A DNA stretch of 64,000 nucleotides, from positions 16,830,934-16,894,933 of the forward strand of contig OZ024735.1 of the NCBI GenBank assembly GCA_964016875.1, in the 5' to 3' direction. The notes under the pieces were generated by a model, which was given only the letters and a program-made list of their open reading frames with translations, was not told the origin of the DNA and made no database searches. Every line of letters starts with the position of its first letter. Position 1 is the stretch's first letter. Position numbers and translations under genes: made by a program. Shown in pieces: positions 32,465 through 44,349 of this stretch. Source of the stretch: Fallopia convolvulus. Taxonomy: Eukaryota > Streptophyta > Magnoliopsida > Caryophyllales > Polygonaceae.

Positions 32465-35400
32465 ATGCAGCTTGAAGTGGGTGACAAGGAGCCCTGGTTC
32501 ATTGATAGTGCGTGCTCAACTCAAATGTCGGGAAACCTTAAGGATTTCGTCTCACTTCAAGAATACAAGGGAGGTAAGATTACATTCGGCAACAATAGTA
32601 AAGGTGGTATTTCTGGTATTGGTACAGTAAGATTTTCTGATAAGTTGACCATAGATAATGTGAATTTAGTTGATAATCTCAGTTTTAAGTTGTTAAGTGT
32701 TTCCCAAATTTGTGCTAATGGAAAATATCAAGTTGTCTTTGATAAGAAGGGTTGTCAGGTGCAAGAAATTGACTCGGGGAAGATTCTTCTAAAAGGGGTG
32801 TGTGAAAACAATCTCTACAAAGTGGAACCCTGTTACGAACCTAAAGAAAAACTGTGTCTTACAACAGTTGCAGACGTCGCCGACCTCTGGCACAAAAGAT
32901 TTGGTCATGCGAGCTTTCAACTCCTTAAAAAACTTCATAGGCAAGAGCTGGTTAGAGGGCTACCCAAGATTGATCCAAACAAACATGACGTTTGTGAGAC
33001 GTGTGTAAGAGGTAAGAAAGTGAAGTCATCATTCCAATCCAAGAAGGAGGTAAGTACCACTAAACCCTTAGAGCAGATTCATATAGACTTGTGTGGTCCC
33101 ATGAGAATCCAAAGTCGTGGAGGAAATAGTTATATTTTTGTCATTGTTGATGACTTTTCACGGTACACTTGGACAATTTTTCTGTCTTCTAAAGATCAGT
33201 TCTTTGAAGAATTTGAAGCATGGGTAAAGGTTGTTGAGAAAAAGCTTGGAGTTGCTCTTGTATCTATCAGGTCAAATCATGGAGCGCAATTTGACAACTC
33301 CGAGTTTCTGGTTTCTACAAGAAAAATGGCATAGGTCACAACTTCTCACCGTCAAGAACTCCATAGCAAAATGGTGTGGTTGAGAGGAAGAATCGTGCCT
33401 TGAAGACCATGTCGCGGACCATGCTTATCTCAAGTGGTCTTCCAAGAAATTTTTGAGGTGAAGCCATTAATGTGTCTTGCTTTGTGATGAATCAAGCCAT
33501 GCTTCGTCCACTCCTTGGAAAAACTCCTCATGAATTGCTTAGAGGAGTTAAGCCCAGTGTCGCTCACTTACGCACTTTTAGATGCAAGTGATATGTTCAT
33601 AATAATGGCAAGGACAATCTGGGAAAATTCGACCCAAGGAGTGATGTTAGCACTTTTTTAGGTTATTCCCCTCACAGTAAAGCCTACAAAGTGTTCAACA
33701 AGAGGACGAGGAAGATTGAAGAAAGTGTGCATGTCGTGTTTGATGAGAACACGATGGGAGGCTCGATGATTGAGGATATTTATGATGGTGATCAAGGATA
33801 TTATCTGGTTCAAGATGATCCACTTCCAACTGCTGCAACAAAAAAAAGAAACTGTAGTCAATGACAATGTTAGTGTCGTCGACTCAAACAGATTAGGGGG
33901 AAGTGATCAAGATCAAAGGACAAGTGATAATGAGACAAATGATGAGAAAACGCCTAAGAGAAGCTCAAGTCTAGAAGAATCTGAAGAAGATTCAGAAAGA
34001 ACGCCTCAGACACAAGTCGGTGACTTGACAGAGTTACAGATCAGGAATTATCAATAGAAAAGTGCTCATCTTGTCACTAACATCCTTACTGATTTCTCAA
34101 AGGGTGTGCAAACCAGATCTTCCCTAAACAACTTCATTGCTTTGAATGCTTTCATCTCTATGTTGGAGCCCAAGACTGTCGAACAAGTGTTTAAAGATTC
34201 GGATTAGGTCAGTGCCATGCAAGAAGAGCTCCATCAGTTTGAAAGAAATAAGGTTTGGCACTTGGTCCGAAGGCCAAAGGGAAGATATGTGATTGGAACA
34301 TGATGGGTGTTCAGGAATAAGCTGGATGATGAAGGAAATGTGGTCAGAAACAATGTGAGGCTGGTAGTTAAGGGATACAATCAGCAGGAGGGCATTGACT
34401 ATGATGAGACGTTTGCTCCAATGGCTCGTCTTGGGCTAATCGGTTACTCATTGCCTATTCAGCTCACCATGGGTTTAAACTATAACAAATGGATGTCAAG
34501 ACTGCTTTCTTGAATGGATATCTAAAGGAGGAGGTGTATGTTGAACAGACTCCGGGTTTTGAAGATGTCGCCCACCCAAATCATGTCTACAAACTGGACA
34601 AAGGTCTTTATGGATTAAAGCAAGCACCATGTGCTTCGTATGATCGTTTGTCTCAGTTCTTGATGCAACATGGTTATGTTCGAGGAGAAGTAGACAAGAC
34701 TCTATTCTTGTTAAATGAAGGAGGTCATACACTGGTTGTTCAGGTCTATGTCAATGACATCATCTTTGGTTCAATAAATGACAAGTTGGTGAAGAAGTTC
34801 GCTAACCTCATGTCTAGTGAGTTTGAAATGAGCATGGTCGGTGAGCTCAAGTTCTTTTTAGGACTTCAAGTCGTTCAGAGTGAAGATGGAACAAGAGTTC
34901 ATCAACAGAAGTATCTTAGAGAATGTGTTAAGAAGTTTGGTCTCGAAAGTGCTAGACCTTTTGACATTCCCATGTCGTCGACCACCTCACTTGGAAAAGA
35001 TGACAAGGATCCGGGGGTCAATGCTACTATGTATAGGGGTATGATTGGATCTTTGCTCTATCTTACTACGAGTAGACCTGATATTGTGTTTGGAGTATGC
35101 CTATGTGCCAGATTTCAAGCTGATCCAAGAGAGTCCCACTTGAAAGCTGTTAAAAGAATCATTCGATATCTTAAGGGGACTGACAATCTATGTTTATGGT
35201 ATCCCAGAGGATTTGATTTTGAACTTGTTGGCTACACAGATGCAGATTTTGCAGGAAATCGTGTTGATAGAAAAAGTACTTCAGGGATGACTCAATTTCT
35301 TGGTCCTTGCCTTGTGTCATGGGGATCTAGAAAGCAAATTATGTTGCTCTATCAACAGCGGAAGCAGAGTACATTGCAGCTGCGTCGTGTTGCTCTCAAA

Positions 35401-35690
35401 TATTATGGATCAAGCAACAAGTCAGTGACTATGGTGTGAAATGTGGGTCAGTGCCCATACTATGTGACAACACTAGTACAATCAACATCTCAAAGTATCC
35501 GGTGCAACATTCAAAGACAAAACATATCGAAATAAGGCACCACTTTCTTCGAGATTGTGTGGAAAAAGGCATGGTCACTATGGAATTCTGTAGAACAAGT
35601 CATCAAAGAGCAGACATCTTCACAAAGGCCTTAAATTGTGAATCCTTTGAACAACTCTACATGGAACTAGGTATGATCTCTCTTCAATGA
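32465..35690 (+). pseudogene. SIRE-like Pol: protease, integrase, RT, RNase H
   Basis: The domains run in copia order. The protease motif is FIDSACST, where the family has DSG, so the catalytic Gly is Ala. The integrase zinc-binding region (LWHKRFGH…CETC) is followed by the core (IHIDLCGP, VDDFSRYTW), but the second catalytic Asp is Asn (RSNHGAQF). A TAG at 33332 and shifts follow. The reverse transcriptase shows VVKGYNQQEGIDYDETFAP, DVKTAFLNGYLKEEVY and LYGLKQAP, with the active site YVNDIIF instead of YVDD. RNase H is seen as YTDADFAGNRVDRKSTSG and HIEIRHHFLRD. Three separate catalytic losses plus frame breaks mean no activity. Confidence 0.88.
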
Positions 35691-36446
35691 TCTATTTCCA
35701 TACATGAATTCCCTCGATGATTGGCTAGAATTGATTGCTTTGCATATTGTTTGAAGTCATGCTTTTATGGTATAAATCTTTACATTCGTGATATACATCA
35801 TGTTTAGGAAACCACATGCATTTGACTTGTCGGTGACTTTTACTACATTCAGTATGTATGCAACCTTTTTGAGCTCTTTGTTTTAGCCCAAAAGAATCAA
35901 ACCTGATGATCTTATCCCTCATTACAAGCCCAAATGATGGTTGATTCTAATGCTTGTCCCTAACCTATCATGCTTTGAGAGTCTCTATGAGCCCATTTTG
36001 ATCTTTCTTTAAACGGAGACTTATCATCATGATCGACAAATCCACATAAATATCATATCTCATGCTTAGTTTGCTTTGGCACTCCCTGTGCAACCCCAAC
36101 ACCAAGTATTTTTTTTAATAGAGAAAGTAATGCGTTGTGCAAAAGTCACGAACATATGAGAAGAGCAGATTTTGTGATATGGGTCGCCGACTTGATCAAG
36201 GTCAGTGATTGTGTGTTTTGGCGCGTGAATGAGATCATGGCTTAACATGATCTTTTGAAATTGGAAAGCTTTTTTTTAAAAAGAGGAAAGAGAAGATCTA
36301 GTGATTTAACAACTTCCATTATGATTGAAGTCCTCTTCTTTAATATACTCCAACCGTCAAGGAGAAAAAGGTACACTAGAAACCTCTCTCTCATTCTCTT
36401 CTCTCTCTCTCTCGAACTCAAACCCTCAAACCTTCAAACCCTTTCA
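35691..36446 (+). other. Spacer between pol and env-like ORF
   Basis: Non-coding region inside the SIRE-like element. It has a GTCGCCGACTTGATC / GGTCAGTGAT palindrome pair at 36183-36215, and the pyrimidine-rich stretch 36380-36440 looks like a leader. No other feature is seen. Confidence 0.4.
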
Positions 36447-39163
36447 ATGGCGTCCCCTTCCAACACCTCTAACCACCCCGTTTCTCCCAAAACTCAAACC
36501 GAGAGTCCCGAATCGGCAAGGAAGAAAATCATTGCCCTCTTTGGTGATGACTTTCTTCGCTCACTTATGTTATGTCATGGCAATCGTCTCCCTCAATCGC
36601 TCTCCAAACTTCCATTGAAACACATCCCAGAACCCTTCTTCTTCACAAAACCAAAATCCTAACCCTTCTCCTCCAAAATCAACTCCCACTTCTCCCATTC
36701 CCACCTGAAAACCCCAAATCCCTCAATCCTCCTCATAAGAAACTGAAACCCTAGCCCCTTTACCGGAATCTGAAACTCCGAGCCAAACGGCGCTACCAGC
36801 GGTTGTTTCAGAAACCGCTGAAGCATCCTTACCCAAACCCAAGGAAGGAGAGATTGAGGAAGAGAGAGTTAAAACTCCAAACTTGGAGTCGATGGAGTTT
36901 GAAAAAACTGAAACTGTTGTCGGGTCATTTGAAGAAAAAGATGAAGAGAAAGGCTTGGAGGATGTAATGGAAGGCCCCCAAGTGCAAATTGAAAAGGAAG
37001 AGGTACAACGGCTATCTCCCAAGGATCAGACAAAGGAGGTCAATGACTCCCCAAAAGTCACTGACAAGGACACTGTTGTGGAAGTCGATGACTCTCCAAA
37101 GGAACTTGTTGAAATTTCTGATGAAGGTACTCATTTTGATCCTCGAATAGTTTTTGAAAAATCTAAGAAAGGTGAATCTGTCAAGAGGAACTTGGAAAAA
37201 GATTTGTTTGGTTATGACTCTGAGTGGCTGAAAGAGGAAGAAATTGAAATGCCCCCCTCTTTTCGCCTTAAAACTAGATCGGCCAGTGCTAAAGGCACGG
37301 TTGTGGCTCTTAAGGCTAAAAAGGATAAGGGGTTGGCAACCCCCGATGCTGCATCAAAGAGCGGTGACTCTTCTTTTTCTAAGAAGGTCACAAGGAAGAA
37401 AAGGGGGTGGTCACCTCCAAAATCTGGTGCTGGTTCTAGCAAAAAGAAGAAGACTAGTGTTGTTATTGATATGTCTTCTTGGGAGTTTACCAAAGATCTT
37501 CTATGGGAGGAGAACTTCTTAGAAGAGTACAAACTGACTAAGGTTAATGACTGGCTCAAGAAGCAAAAATGGGATCATTTAATTCAAGGAGAATACAAGT
37601 ACAACCCTCAGATGGTCAAGATGTTCTATGAATCTCTAGAAATCGAAGACACTGGGAACATGACTATAGAGCGATACACTGCTGGCAAAAAGAAGTACTC
37701 CTTTACTAGCAAGGATGTAAGTGACATCTTGGAGATACCCCATGAAGGTTTTTCTGAGTACTATAAAGGATCATGGCCGGAAGGAGTCGATGACCGTGAG
37801 ATCATCAGAACTGTCACTGACAATGATGACAATTTCACCAGTCCATACCTGGTCAACAAGATGGGAATTGAAAAGAAGGTGATGTTCAATTACCTAATCA
37901 GCAACCTGCTACCAAGAGAGCTAAAGAGAAATGCCGCTTCAATTCAAGATTTGCTTGTTATAGACAAGGTTCTCAGGGGGAAGAAGGTGAACATGCCTAG
38001 ACTGATGATGCTCCACATGAAACATGTGCTTGAAACTGCTAAGCATGTGCTTCCGTATGGTATGTTGATTTCTTTGTTAAAGGTTGAGCACAAAGTCTAT
38101 GTGGATGGTGGTGATGTCCTCAACTTCAGGCTCCTGAACAAGGAAATTTGGCTGGGACTGGGTTGATGGAAAGTGGATTTCAAAGACTTATGTGGTCAGT
38201 GACAAGGATTAGGGTTGTCAAAATTTGACCCGACCCGAGAAACCCGCCCGACTCCGAACCCGACCCAACTCGAGAAAAAGATAAAAAAGTTTTATACCCG
38301 AGACATGTTTGACTCGTACTGATTTGACCCGAATCCGAAAAAACCCGAACTCGAGATTAACCCAAACCCGATTATACCCGAATGGACTAAGCCTGATGCA
38401 ACACGATATCCGATGCTACTCGACCCGAAGTCATCCGAAAATCCGAAGTTACCCGACCCGAAACCATCCGAAAATCCGATGTTACCCGACCCGAAACCAT
38501 CCGAAAATTACATGATAGTGAATATTTATTATAATTATGCTTTAATTTAAATATAACATTAAATATTTAGACCCTAGAGTATAGTTAAACTACAAAAAAT
38601 CATCATTCGATTTATGGTCTGAATCAAAATCCGGATTACTTGAAATCAAATTAACCGGAATTTCGGTCAAGGTCGAAATCCAATTCACCCAAAATCCAAA
38701 AAACCCGAAACCCGACTCACTCGAAATCCGACTAAATCCGAAATTAACTAAACCCGAAACCGGACTTATCCGAAATCAAGTTGGACCGAAAACCGAATGA
38801 CCCGACCGAAATTGACCCGAAACCCGACTTTGCCCGATTAATTGAGCACCCGACCCGAATTGATCCAACCCAATTTGACCCGATTTTCAAAATATCCGAA
38901 TTTGACCCGAATCCGAACTTACCCGAAACTGAATTGACCCGACCCAAACCCGACCCGACCCGCCTGATTGACACCCCTAACAAGGATCACCAGGAAGAGG
39001 GAATGCAATCTGCTCAAGTGGCCGGTGAAATGAAAGATCTTAAGGAGAAGAATATGATTCTAAAGGGGATGCTCGAGAAGCTTCAAAACATGTGTGGTTC
39101 TGTGTTGTCAAAGATCGGTGTGATAGAGGAAAGGCTCAATGAATTTGGACCTTTATGTCAGTG
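36447..39163 (+). pseudogene. SIRE env-like extra ORF, split by a hAT MITE
   Basis: The ORF begins MASPSNTSNHPVSPK (ATG at 36447). Frame breaks between 36620 and 36760 follow, then a 470-codon open frame to 38166 with a Glu-rich, Ser/Lys-rich first half. Its structured second half contains KYNPQMVKMFYESLEI, YSFTSKDVSDILEIPHEGF and LINLPREL-like motifs. The hAT MITE B sits at 38210-38979. After it comes a coiled-coil tail (GEMKDLKEKNMILKGMLEKLQ) that ends at 39163. Position and layout fit the env-like gene of Sireviruses, whose function is unknown. I see no obvious signal peptide or membrane segment. Confidence 0.6.
38210..38979. mobile_element. hAT-type MITE (element B)
   Basis: Ends TAGGGTTGTCAAA and TTGACACCCCTA are inverted repeats, flanked by identical 8-mers ACAAGGAT (38202-38209 and 38980-38987). 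The interior is dominated by ACCCGA/TCCGAA-type hexamers around an AT-rich centre. It has no coding capacity. It interrupts the SIRE env-like ORF. Confidence 0.9.
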
Positions 39164-39569
39164 ACCAGAGCACACTCATGATTATCTCTACCCCTCTCTT
39201 CTACCCTTTCCACATTATCTCCCCAGTTTAAAAGACTTCTTTTTAGTTCGATATGGTTGTACTGCATTTTCTGAATTGTGTATGTCAATGCATTTTGCTT
39301 TGGTGGCTGAGTCTTTATGATTGTTTTGATATTATGTTTAAGTTTCCATATTTGCCTCTGACTTTTTTTCTTGTTTTAGAAATCTTTTTGATGATGCCAA
39401 ATGGGGGAATTAACCGGAGGAATAGATTTATTAGGGGGATCTACAAACTAAAACCATGTGGTTACTAAGCTTAGGAGGAACTTTTTATGGCTTTTATGCT
39501 TTGCTCTTTATACTATGATGTTGTATGTATGTTGCAAAGATCTTATCAAGATAGGTTGTTTGTCACCAT

Positions 39570-39585
39570 CAAAAAAGGGGGAATT
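39570..39585 (+). promoter_or_regulatory. Polypurine tract of the SIRE-like element
   Basis: AAAAAAGGGGGAATT directly before the 3' LTR. Confidence 0.85.
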
Positions 39586-40380
39586 TGTTAGAAGATTTAG
39601 AGTTTTGATGGTTCCAGGAAAGTCAATGATCCCGAGTTTGCAAGTCGAGTCGACGACTTGGCAAAGTCACTGACATGACCAGCTAGCGAGGAAACTATTT
39701 AAGGAAGGAACGCACAGATTGTGTGCGTGCATTTGGAGACAACTGTGTCGTTCTATTTTAGAAGAAGATCATCACAAACTACTAAAATCAGATGAAGACG
39801 ATTTGCTCTCCTAGAATATTTTATTGTATGCGTCTTTGATATATTTGGAAAGATATGTAAAGATTGAGTGTGTGTCATTTCCCTAATCGAATGGGATTTG
39901 ATACACATGAGATCTCTATTGCCTTAGCTTAAATACCTTAGTGTTTAGGATAGAAGCAAGACTTTGAGCGTCACTTGCAATTCCATTAACAAAGAAAGAG
40001 TGAACTTGTGCGTGAGATTCGTACGAGTGGTGTGGCGAGTGTTCTTAGGCATAGCGTGAGATTGAGAGTGAGAGTGCAAAGGTAGAGCGTGGTTCAAGGG
40101 TGTGAGATTCATTCTTGTACACGGGATAGCTTTATAAACACTCAAGAAATCAATAGAGCGAGTCTAAGAACTCTTGAAATCCGACCAAGTGAGAAGCTTG
40201 GAAGGTAGTGGTTTTTCTCTAAGTAAACTAGTTGGTTTACAAGTAGTTTCCACTATACATCGCTTGTCATTGACTGTTGGTAACGTTTGTTTTTCCTGTT
40301 TGGTTATTCCGCTGCTTTACTACTCAAAGTCGACGACTTCGCAAGAGTCGCCGAATCGTTTAAGTACTAACGATCCTACA
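39586..40380 (+). repeat. 3' LTR of the SIRE-like element
   Basis: This is a 795-bp partner of 29600-30392. It is directly preceded by the polypurine tract and followed by the duplicated CCTTC. Confidence 0.92.
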
Positions 40381-41078
40381 CCTTCTCCCATCGAAGTTCC
40401 CCGTGCTCCAAGAACTTCTTTGAAGAAAACCAAGCCTAATCTCACTCTAGTATCTTCTTCACAACAAGTTCTTGACCCTTCAAGAACTCCTAGCCCTAAT
40501 AACAGTCCAACACTTCGTCCACAACAAGTTCTCTCTAAGGAAAGGGTTCCTTCAAGAAATCCCAGCCCTAAGCTCACTTAAGCACCTCATTCACAACAAT
40601 TAAGTTCTCTCAAATCCAAGAGCTCTTGCAAAAAATCCCAGCCCTAACCCCATTCTCACACCCTCACAAGTGAATGAAGAAGACAATGAGGCATGCATAG
40701 AAGAGGGCTTCGAAGAAGACAATGAACAAGTTCATGAAGACTGTGGTGAAGATTACGGTGAAGAAGTGGAGGAAGAAGAACACGAGGAAGAGCACGAGGA
40801 AGATATTGAGGAAGAGCTTGACGAAGATGATGAGGAAGGTGAAGAACAAGCGGAAGTTGAAGAAGAACAAGAGGAAGGTGAAGATGATTAAGAAGATGAA
40901 GAGTCTACTCAACCAAAGCTGCTTATATGGATTAAAGGAGACGGAATCCGGTAACCTTTCAAACATTTTCTTAATTTGATTTACATTTTACGTTTACTAA
41001 TTATATCCATTTCTTTGTAGTGATTTTGAACCGCGTAAAGCTGCCTACTCCAAGACGAAGAAGATCGTGCATGGCCAC

Positions 41079-41810
41079 TAGGGCTGTCAATTACCCACAG
41101 GTGACCGACCCACCCGTTTAACCCACCCGAAATAAATGGGTGAAAACCCAATCAAAGCGGGTGACGGGCGGTTCGGGTGACCGTCGAAAAGGGTTATGGG
41201 TCGGGTAAGGGTGAGATTTTATCACACAATAACCCGACCCGTCAACCGACCCATCAACCGTTTCACCCAAACCACCCATATAACCCGTTTCAGCCCATAA
41301 TTTCTTATATGTGTGCGCCTTTAAAGTCAACATATAAGCCATTTCGGGCCTTTGATAAATTAGCTCATTTGTTTCCCAACCCATTTATTTGTCTGATTTA
41401 ACTCCGTTCTACACTTCTACTTTCTAAGTAATTGTAATTTCTAACCCTAGTATATCTTTCACCTTATAACATATTATCATCGCCCACTAGTCACCACCTA
41501 TGACCTCTATCTTGAAGTCTTCTCTTCAACCAGAACCACCAATAGCATAAAATACAACGGTTATACAACGATTATTATTTATGAGATTTGTTTTTGTTAA
41601 TTTATGTATGGATTATGGATATTTGCTTTAGTTTATGTATGGCAGTTTATTTATAGACATAAAATATAATAGTTATATAACGGTTATACGGGTGAATGGG
41701 TCAACTATATAACCAGCGGGTGATGGGTGGGTCGGGTGGGGCATTTTAACTTGCGGGTCGGGTGGTGGAAGTGCTCCACCCACCCATAACCTGACCCATT
41801 GACAACCCTA
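41079..41810. mobile_element. hAT-type MITE (element C)
   Basis: Ends TAGGGCTGTCAAT and ATTGACAACCCTA are flanked by identical 8-mers ATGGCCAC (41071-41078 and 41811-41818). The interior has ACCCGACCC/GGGTCGGGT-type arms. It is closely similar to element E (56225-56806), sharing long stretches including the region around position 41220-41290. It interrupts an exon of the second CACTA gene. Confidence 0.9.
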
Positions 41811-44283
41811 ATGGCCACTACAATGGTCCATGGTCAAGTATTTCTAAAGTGCCAGGGCCAGTTAAGAAGATGTGGTTTGAAGAGTTCAAGTTGATGTTGC
41901 TGTTTTTTACATTTACTAATTCTATACATGACTTATTTTCTGCATAGTTTGACTTTGATGTCTTAAATGTAGGCTTAGAAGGGTTTTTGCCTAGTTTGAC
42001 TGTGATATATTAAATTTAGGCTTAGGAAGGAGTTAAGTTTTACATGCATTGTGTATCCATCTTAAACATGGGTACTCCTAAAATATTTTTGTACTATCTT
42101 GTTGGTAAGTGTAAAAAAGTTGTATTGAGAGTTAAGAGAACTGATAAGTAGTGACATTTCATGTTGTTGTTTTTTGGTTTAAGTTCATGTTGTTGTTTTT
42201 TGTAAACAAGTTCATGTTATTGTTTTTTGTTTAAGTACAATTTCAATGCTGTTTTTTTTAAGAACCATTGATGGAGCTGTTTTTTTCAAGTACCATTTGT
42301 TAGAAATTGTTGTTAGAAATGAACTACCTTTTTAAAGACCATTTGATGTTGCTATTTTTGTTGGATTGCTAGACCTTGCTTCAATATGAGTGTGTCTTTT
42401 TTTGTCATCAATGTAGAGATTTTTATATTGGAGGGAATCTGATGAACTGATGCAAAAGGTCTTCTTACACCAAGCTGAAAGACACATCACCAATGTCTTT
42501 AAGAAGCGTCATGAAAACAAGACCAAACCTTTCTTTGTTTCGGAGAAGAATTGGGAGAGAATGAACACCATAAGCAAAACGGATCCTAATTATGTGAGAC
42601 AAGCTCAAGTGAATGCCCAAAATCGGTCATCAAAGAGGTCATTAGAGGCTGGAAATTATCGAGGAGGTTCTCGAAAGTTTACCAAATGGATGGAAGTTAT
42701 GGTAAGTACATTCACTTTTCAAAATTTAAGTACAAATGTGTTTGTTGTTTAAAAATAAGTATTTAACTTGACTTTACTCTTTTTTTTGCAAGGAAAAGGA
42801 GTCTAGAAGCATGTCGCTTATTTCTGAGGTGGTCAAAAAATTGTGGTCAAAGGAGGATGGGACTAGACTAGGTGAACGACCAGCTGCAATCATTGAAAGT
42901 ATATTCAAGTATTTTGTACTTTTTGTGCTTATGGTTTTGGATTCATGTTTGATTGAATTTGAGTTGATTTTGTATGATATTATGTGATTTTGATTGTTGA
43001 TGTGTACAAATAGATATAGCTACTTTAAATAGGAAATTAAATTCCAGTATTTTGCATGTTCAAAATTCAGACAAATGAATCAATAGACATGAACCTCTTA
43101 GATGAATTTTGTGCTTATGGTTCTCTCTCTCTCCCCCTTGATGGCTCTCTCTCTTTGGTTTTGTTTGGTTCTTCTCCTCTCTATGTGATTGTTTTGGATT
43201 TTTGAGATTGAGAACTTGAAAGTTTGATTCGACATGTGTGTTTGAGAACTTGAATGGTGATGTTGTGGATTTGTCGATATTTCCTTAAGTGAATTTGCTT
43301 CTCTTTGGTTACTTATGAATCAATAGAGATGAAAACTTCAATTTCCATTTGCTAAATCCCATCAAAAATATGCACCAGTACACAGACTCTTGCAATTGTT
43401 GTTTTTGTTGATGTTGTTGTTTGGTGTTGCAGAAAAAAAATCCCATAAAATATATGCATAAATTTGATGTTGTTGTTTTTGTTGGAGTGATAGACCTTGA
43501 TTTCTCTCAATTGCATTTTGTTTTCTTCTTGCTTCATTTTCTTCTTCTAGCTTGATTTGTATCTATTGTTGAATTCTTGATTTGTTGATTCAAGCGCAGT
43601 CCACCTATTATTCTGCTTCATGTAATGTTTTGTATTGTATTGTTTTTTAGGCTAAATTTGAATGCCTTGTGGCTGTTGAGCATGGGGATGGACCAATCTC
43701 AAGTGCTAGGGTGACCGGGCTATGGATTAAAGCTTGTGACATCTATGCTAGTCGTAGGATTTTTGCAATAGCTGATGAAGGGGTCGACCTCTTTCGCACG
43801 GGAAAGCTCGAATCTAGGAATCCTTCCCACTCCTCCATCCTTTTCCACACCTATCAAGTTGTTGAGCCTCTAAAGGATGAGATAAAGGAGATGTGAGAGG
43901 AGATGAAGACTCTTCAAAATCAAAATGTGAAAATTCAAACCCAGAACAAGGCACTCAAAGGTATGCTTGAGCAGTTGTTTAAACACATTGGAGGCAACAT
44001 GGATAATGTCATTTCTTGACTTTCTTTCAAATGGTTGGGTTGTTTTACCTCTCTCTGAATTGTCTTTCTTGTGAATTGTGTTTGTTGGTGGATTGCTTTT
44101 TGGATGGTTTCTTGTGTTGGATATTTTGGATGTTGTATGGTGGATACTTTTGATGGTTGTTGTGCACTAATGCTTGTGCTGGATTGTTAGCTATAATGTT
44201 TTTTTTTTATTAGCAGGTTGGTTACCTAGTTGCACTCGCTAGTGCTGTTTTTTTCGATTAGCAGGTTCTAGCTAATTGCATTA

Positions 44284-44349
44284 TAATAATGCAATTGGTG
44301 CACTATGATAATGCAATTGGTGCACTATGATAATGCAATTGGTGCATAT
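44284..44349. repeat. 23-bp tandem repeat near the CACTA right end
   Basis: Three copies of a unit close to ATGATAATGCAATTGGTGCACT. Confidence 0.75.

Larger units (their letters stand above)
29600..40380 (+). mobile_element. SIRE-like Ty1/copia retrotransposon
   Basis: LTRs at 29600-30392 and 39586-40380 begin TGTTAGAAG and end GATCCTACA. The flanking 5-mers CCTTC (29595-29599 and 40381-40385) are identical. The order gag, protease, integrase, reverse transcriptase, RNase H on the plus strand is Ty1/copia. An extra long ORF between pol and the 3' LTR (36447-39163) and a gag with two zinc knuckles point to the Sirevirus (SIRE) lineage. The primer site matches initiator tRNA-Met. The element is dead: several stops, frameshifts and mutated catalytic residues. 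It lies in the second CACTA gene and is itself carrying a hAT MITE. Confidence 0.92.
29398..44018 (+). pseudogene. Second CACTA gene (Ptta/En/Spm, Transposase_24-like), split by insertions
   Basis: Its ATG at 29398 begins MSHLRSTTRGRA, followed by a stop. The first exon is Pro/Ser/Arg-rich. The copia element entered it at 29599. The exon resumes at 40381 with the same composition (PSPIEVPRAPRTSLKK) and an acidic Glu tract at 40670-40891. After an intron (about 40951-41020) comes AAYSKTKKIVHGH, which a hAT MITE interrupts at 41079, then KVPGPVKKMWFEEFK. Later exons (42416-42701, 42794-42900, 43651-44018) encode ESDELMQKVFLHQAE, KRHENKTKPFFVSEKNW, a Ptta/En/Spm-type core, and a coiled-coil C-terminus (EEMKTLQNQNVKIQTQN). 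A TGA at 43894-43896 interrupts the last exon. The family is thought to be an accessory DNA-binding factor of CACTA elements. Confidence 0.65.

Noticed and set aside
40670..40891. Separate acidic small protein gene
   Set aside because: The Glu-rich frame lies between other exons of the second CACTA gene and is best read as its acidic linker.
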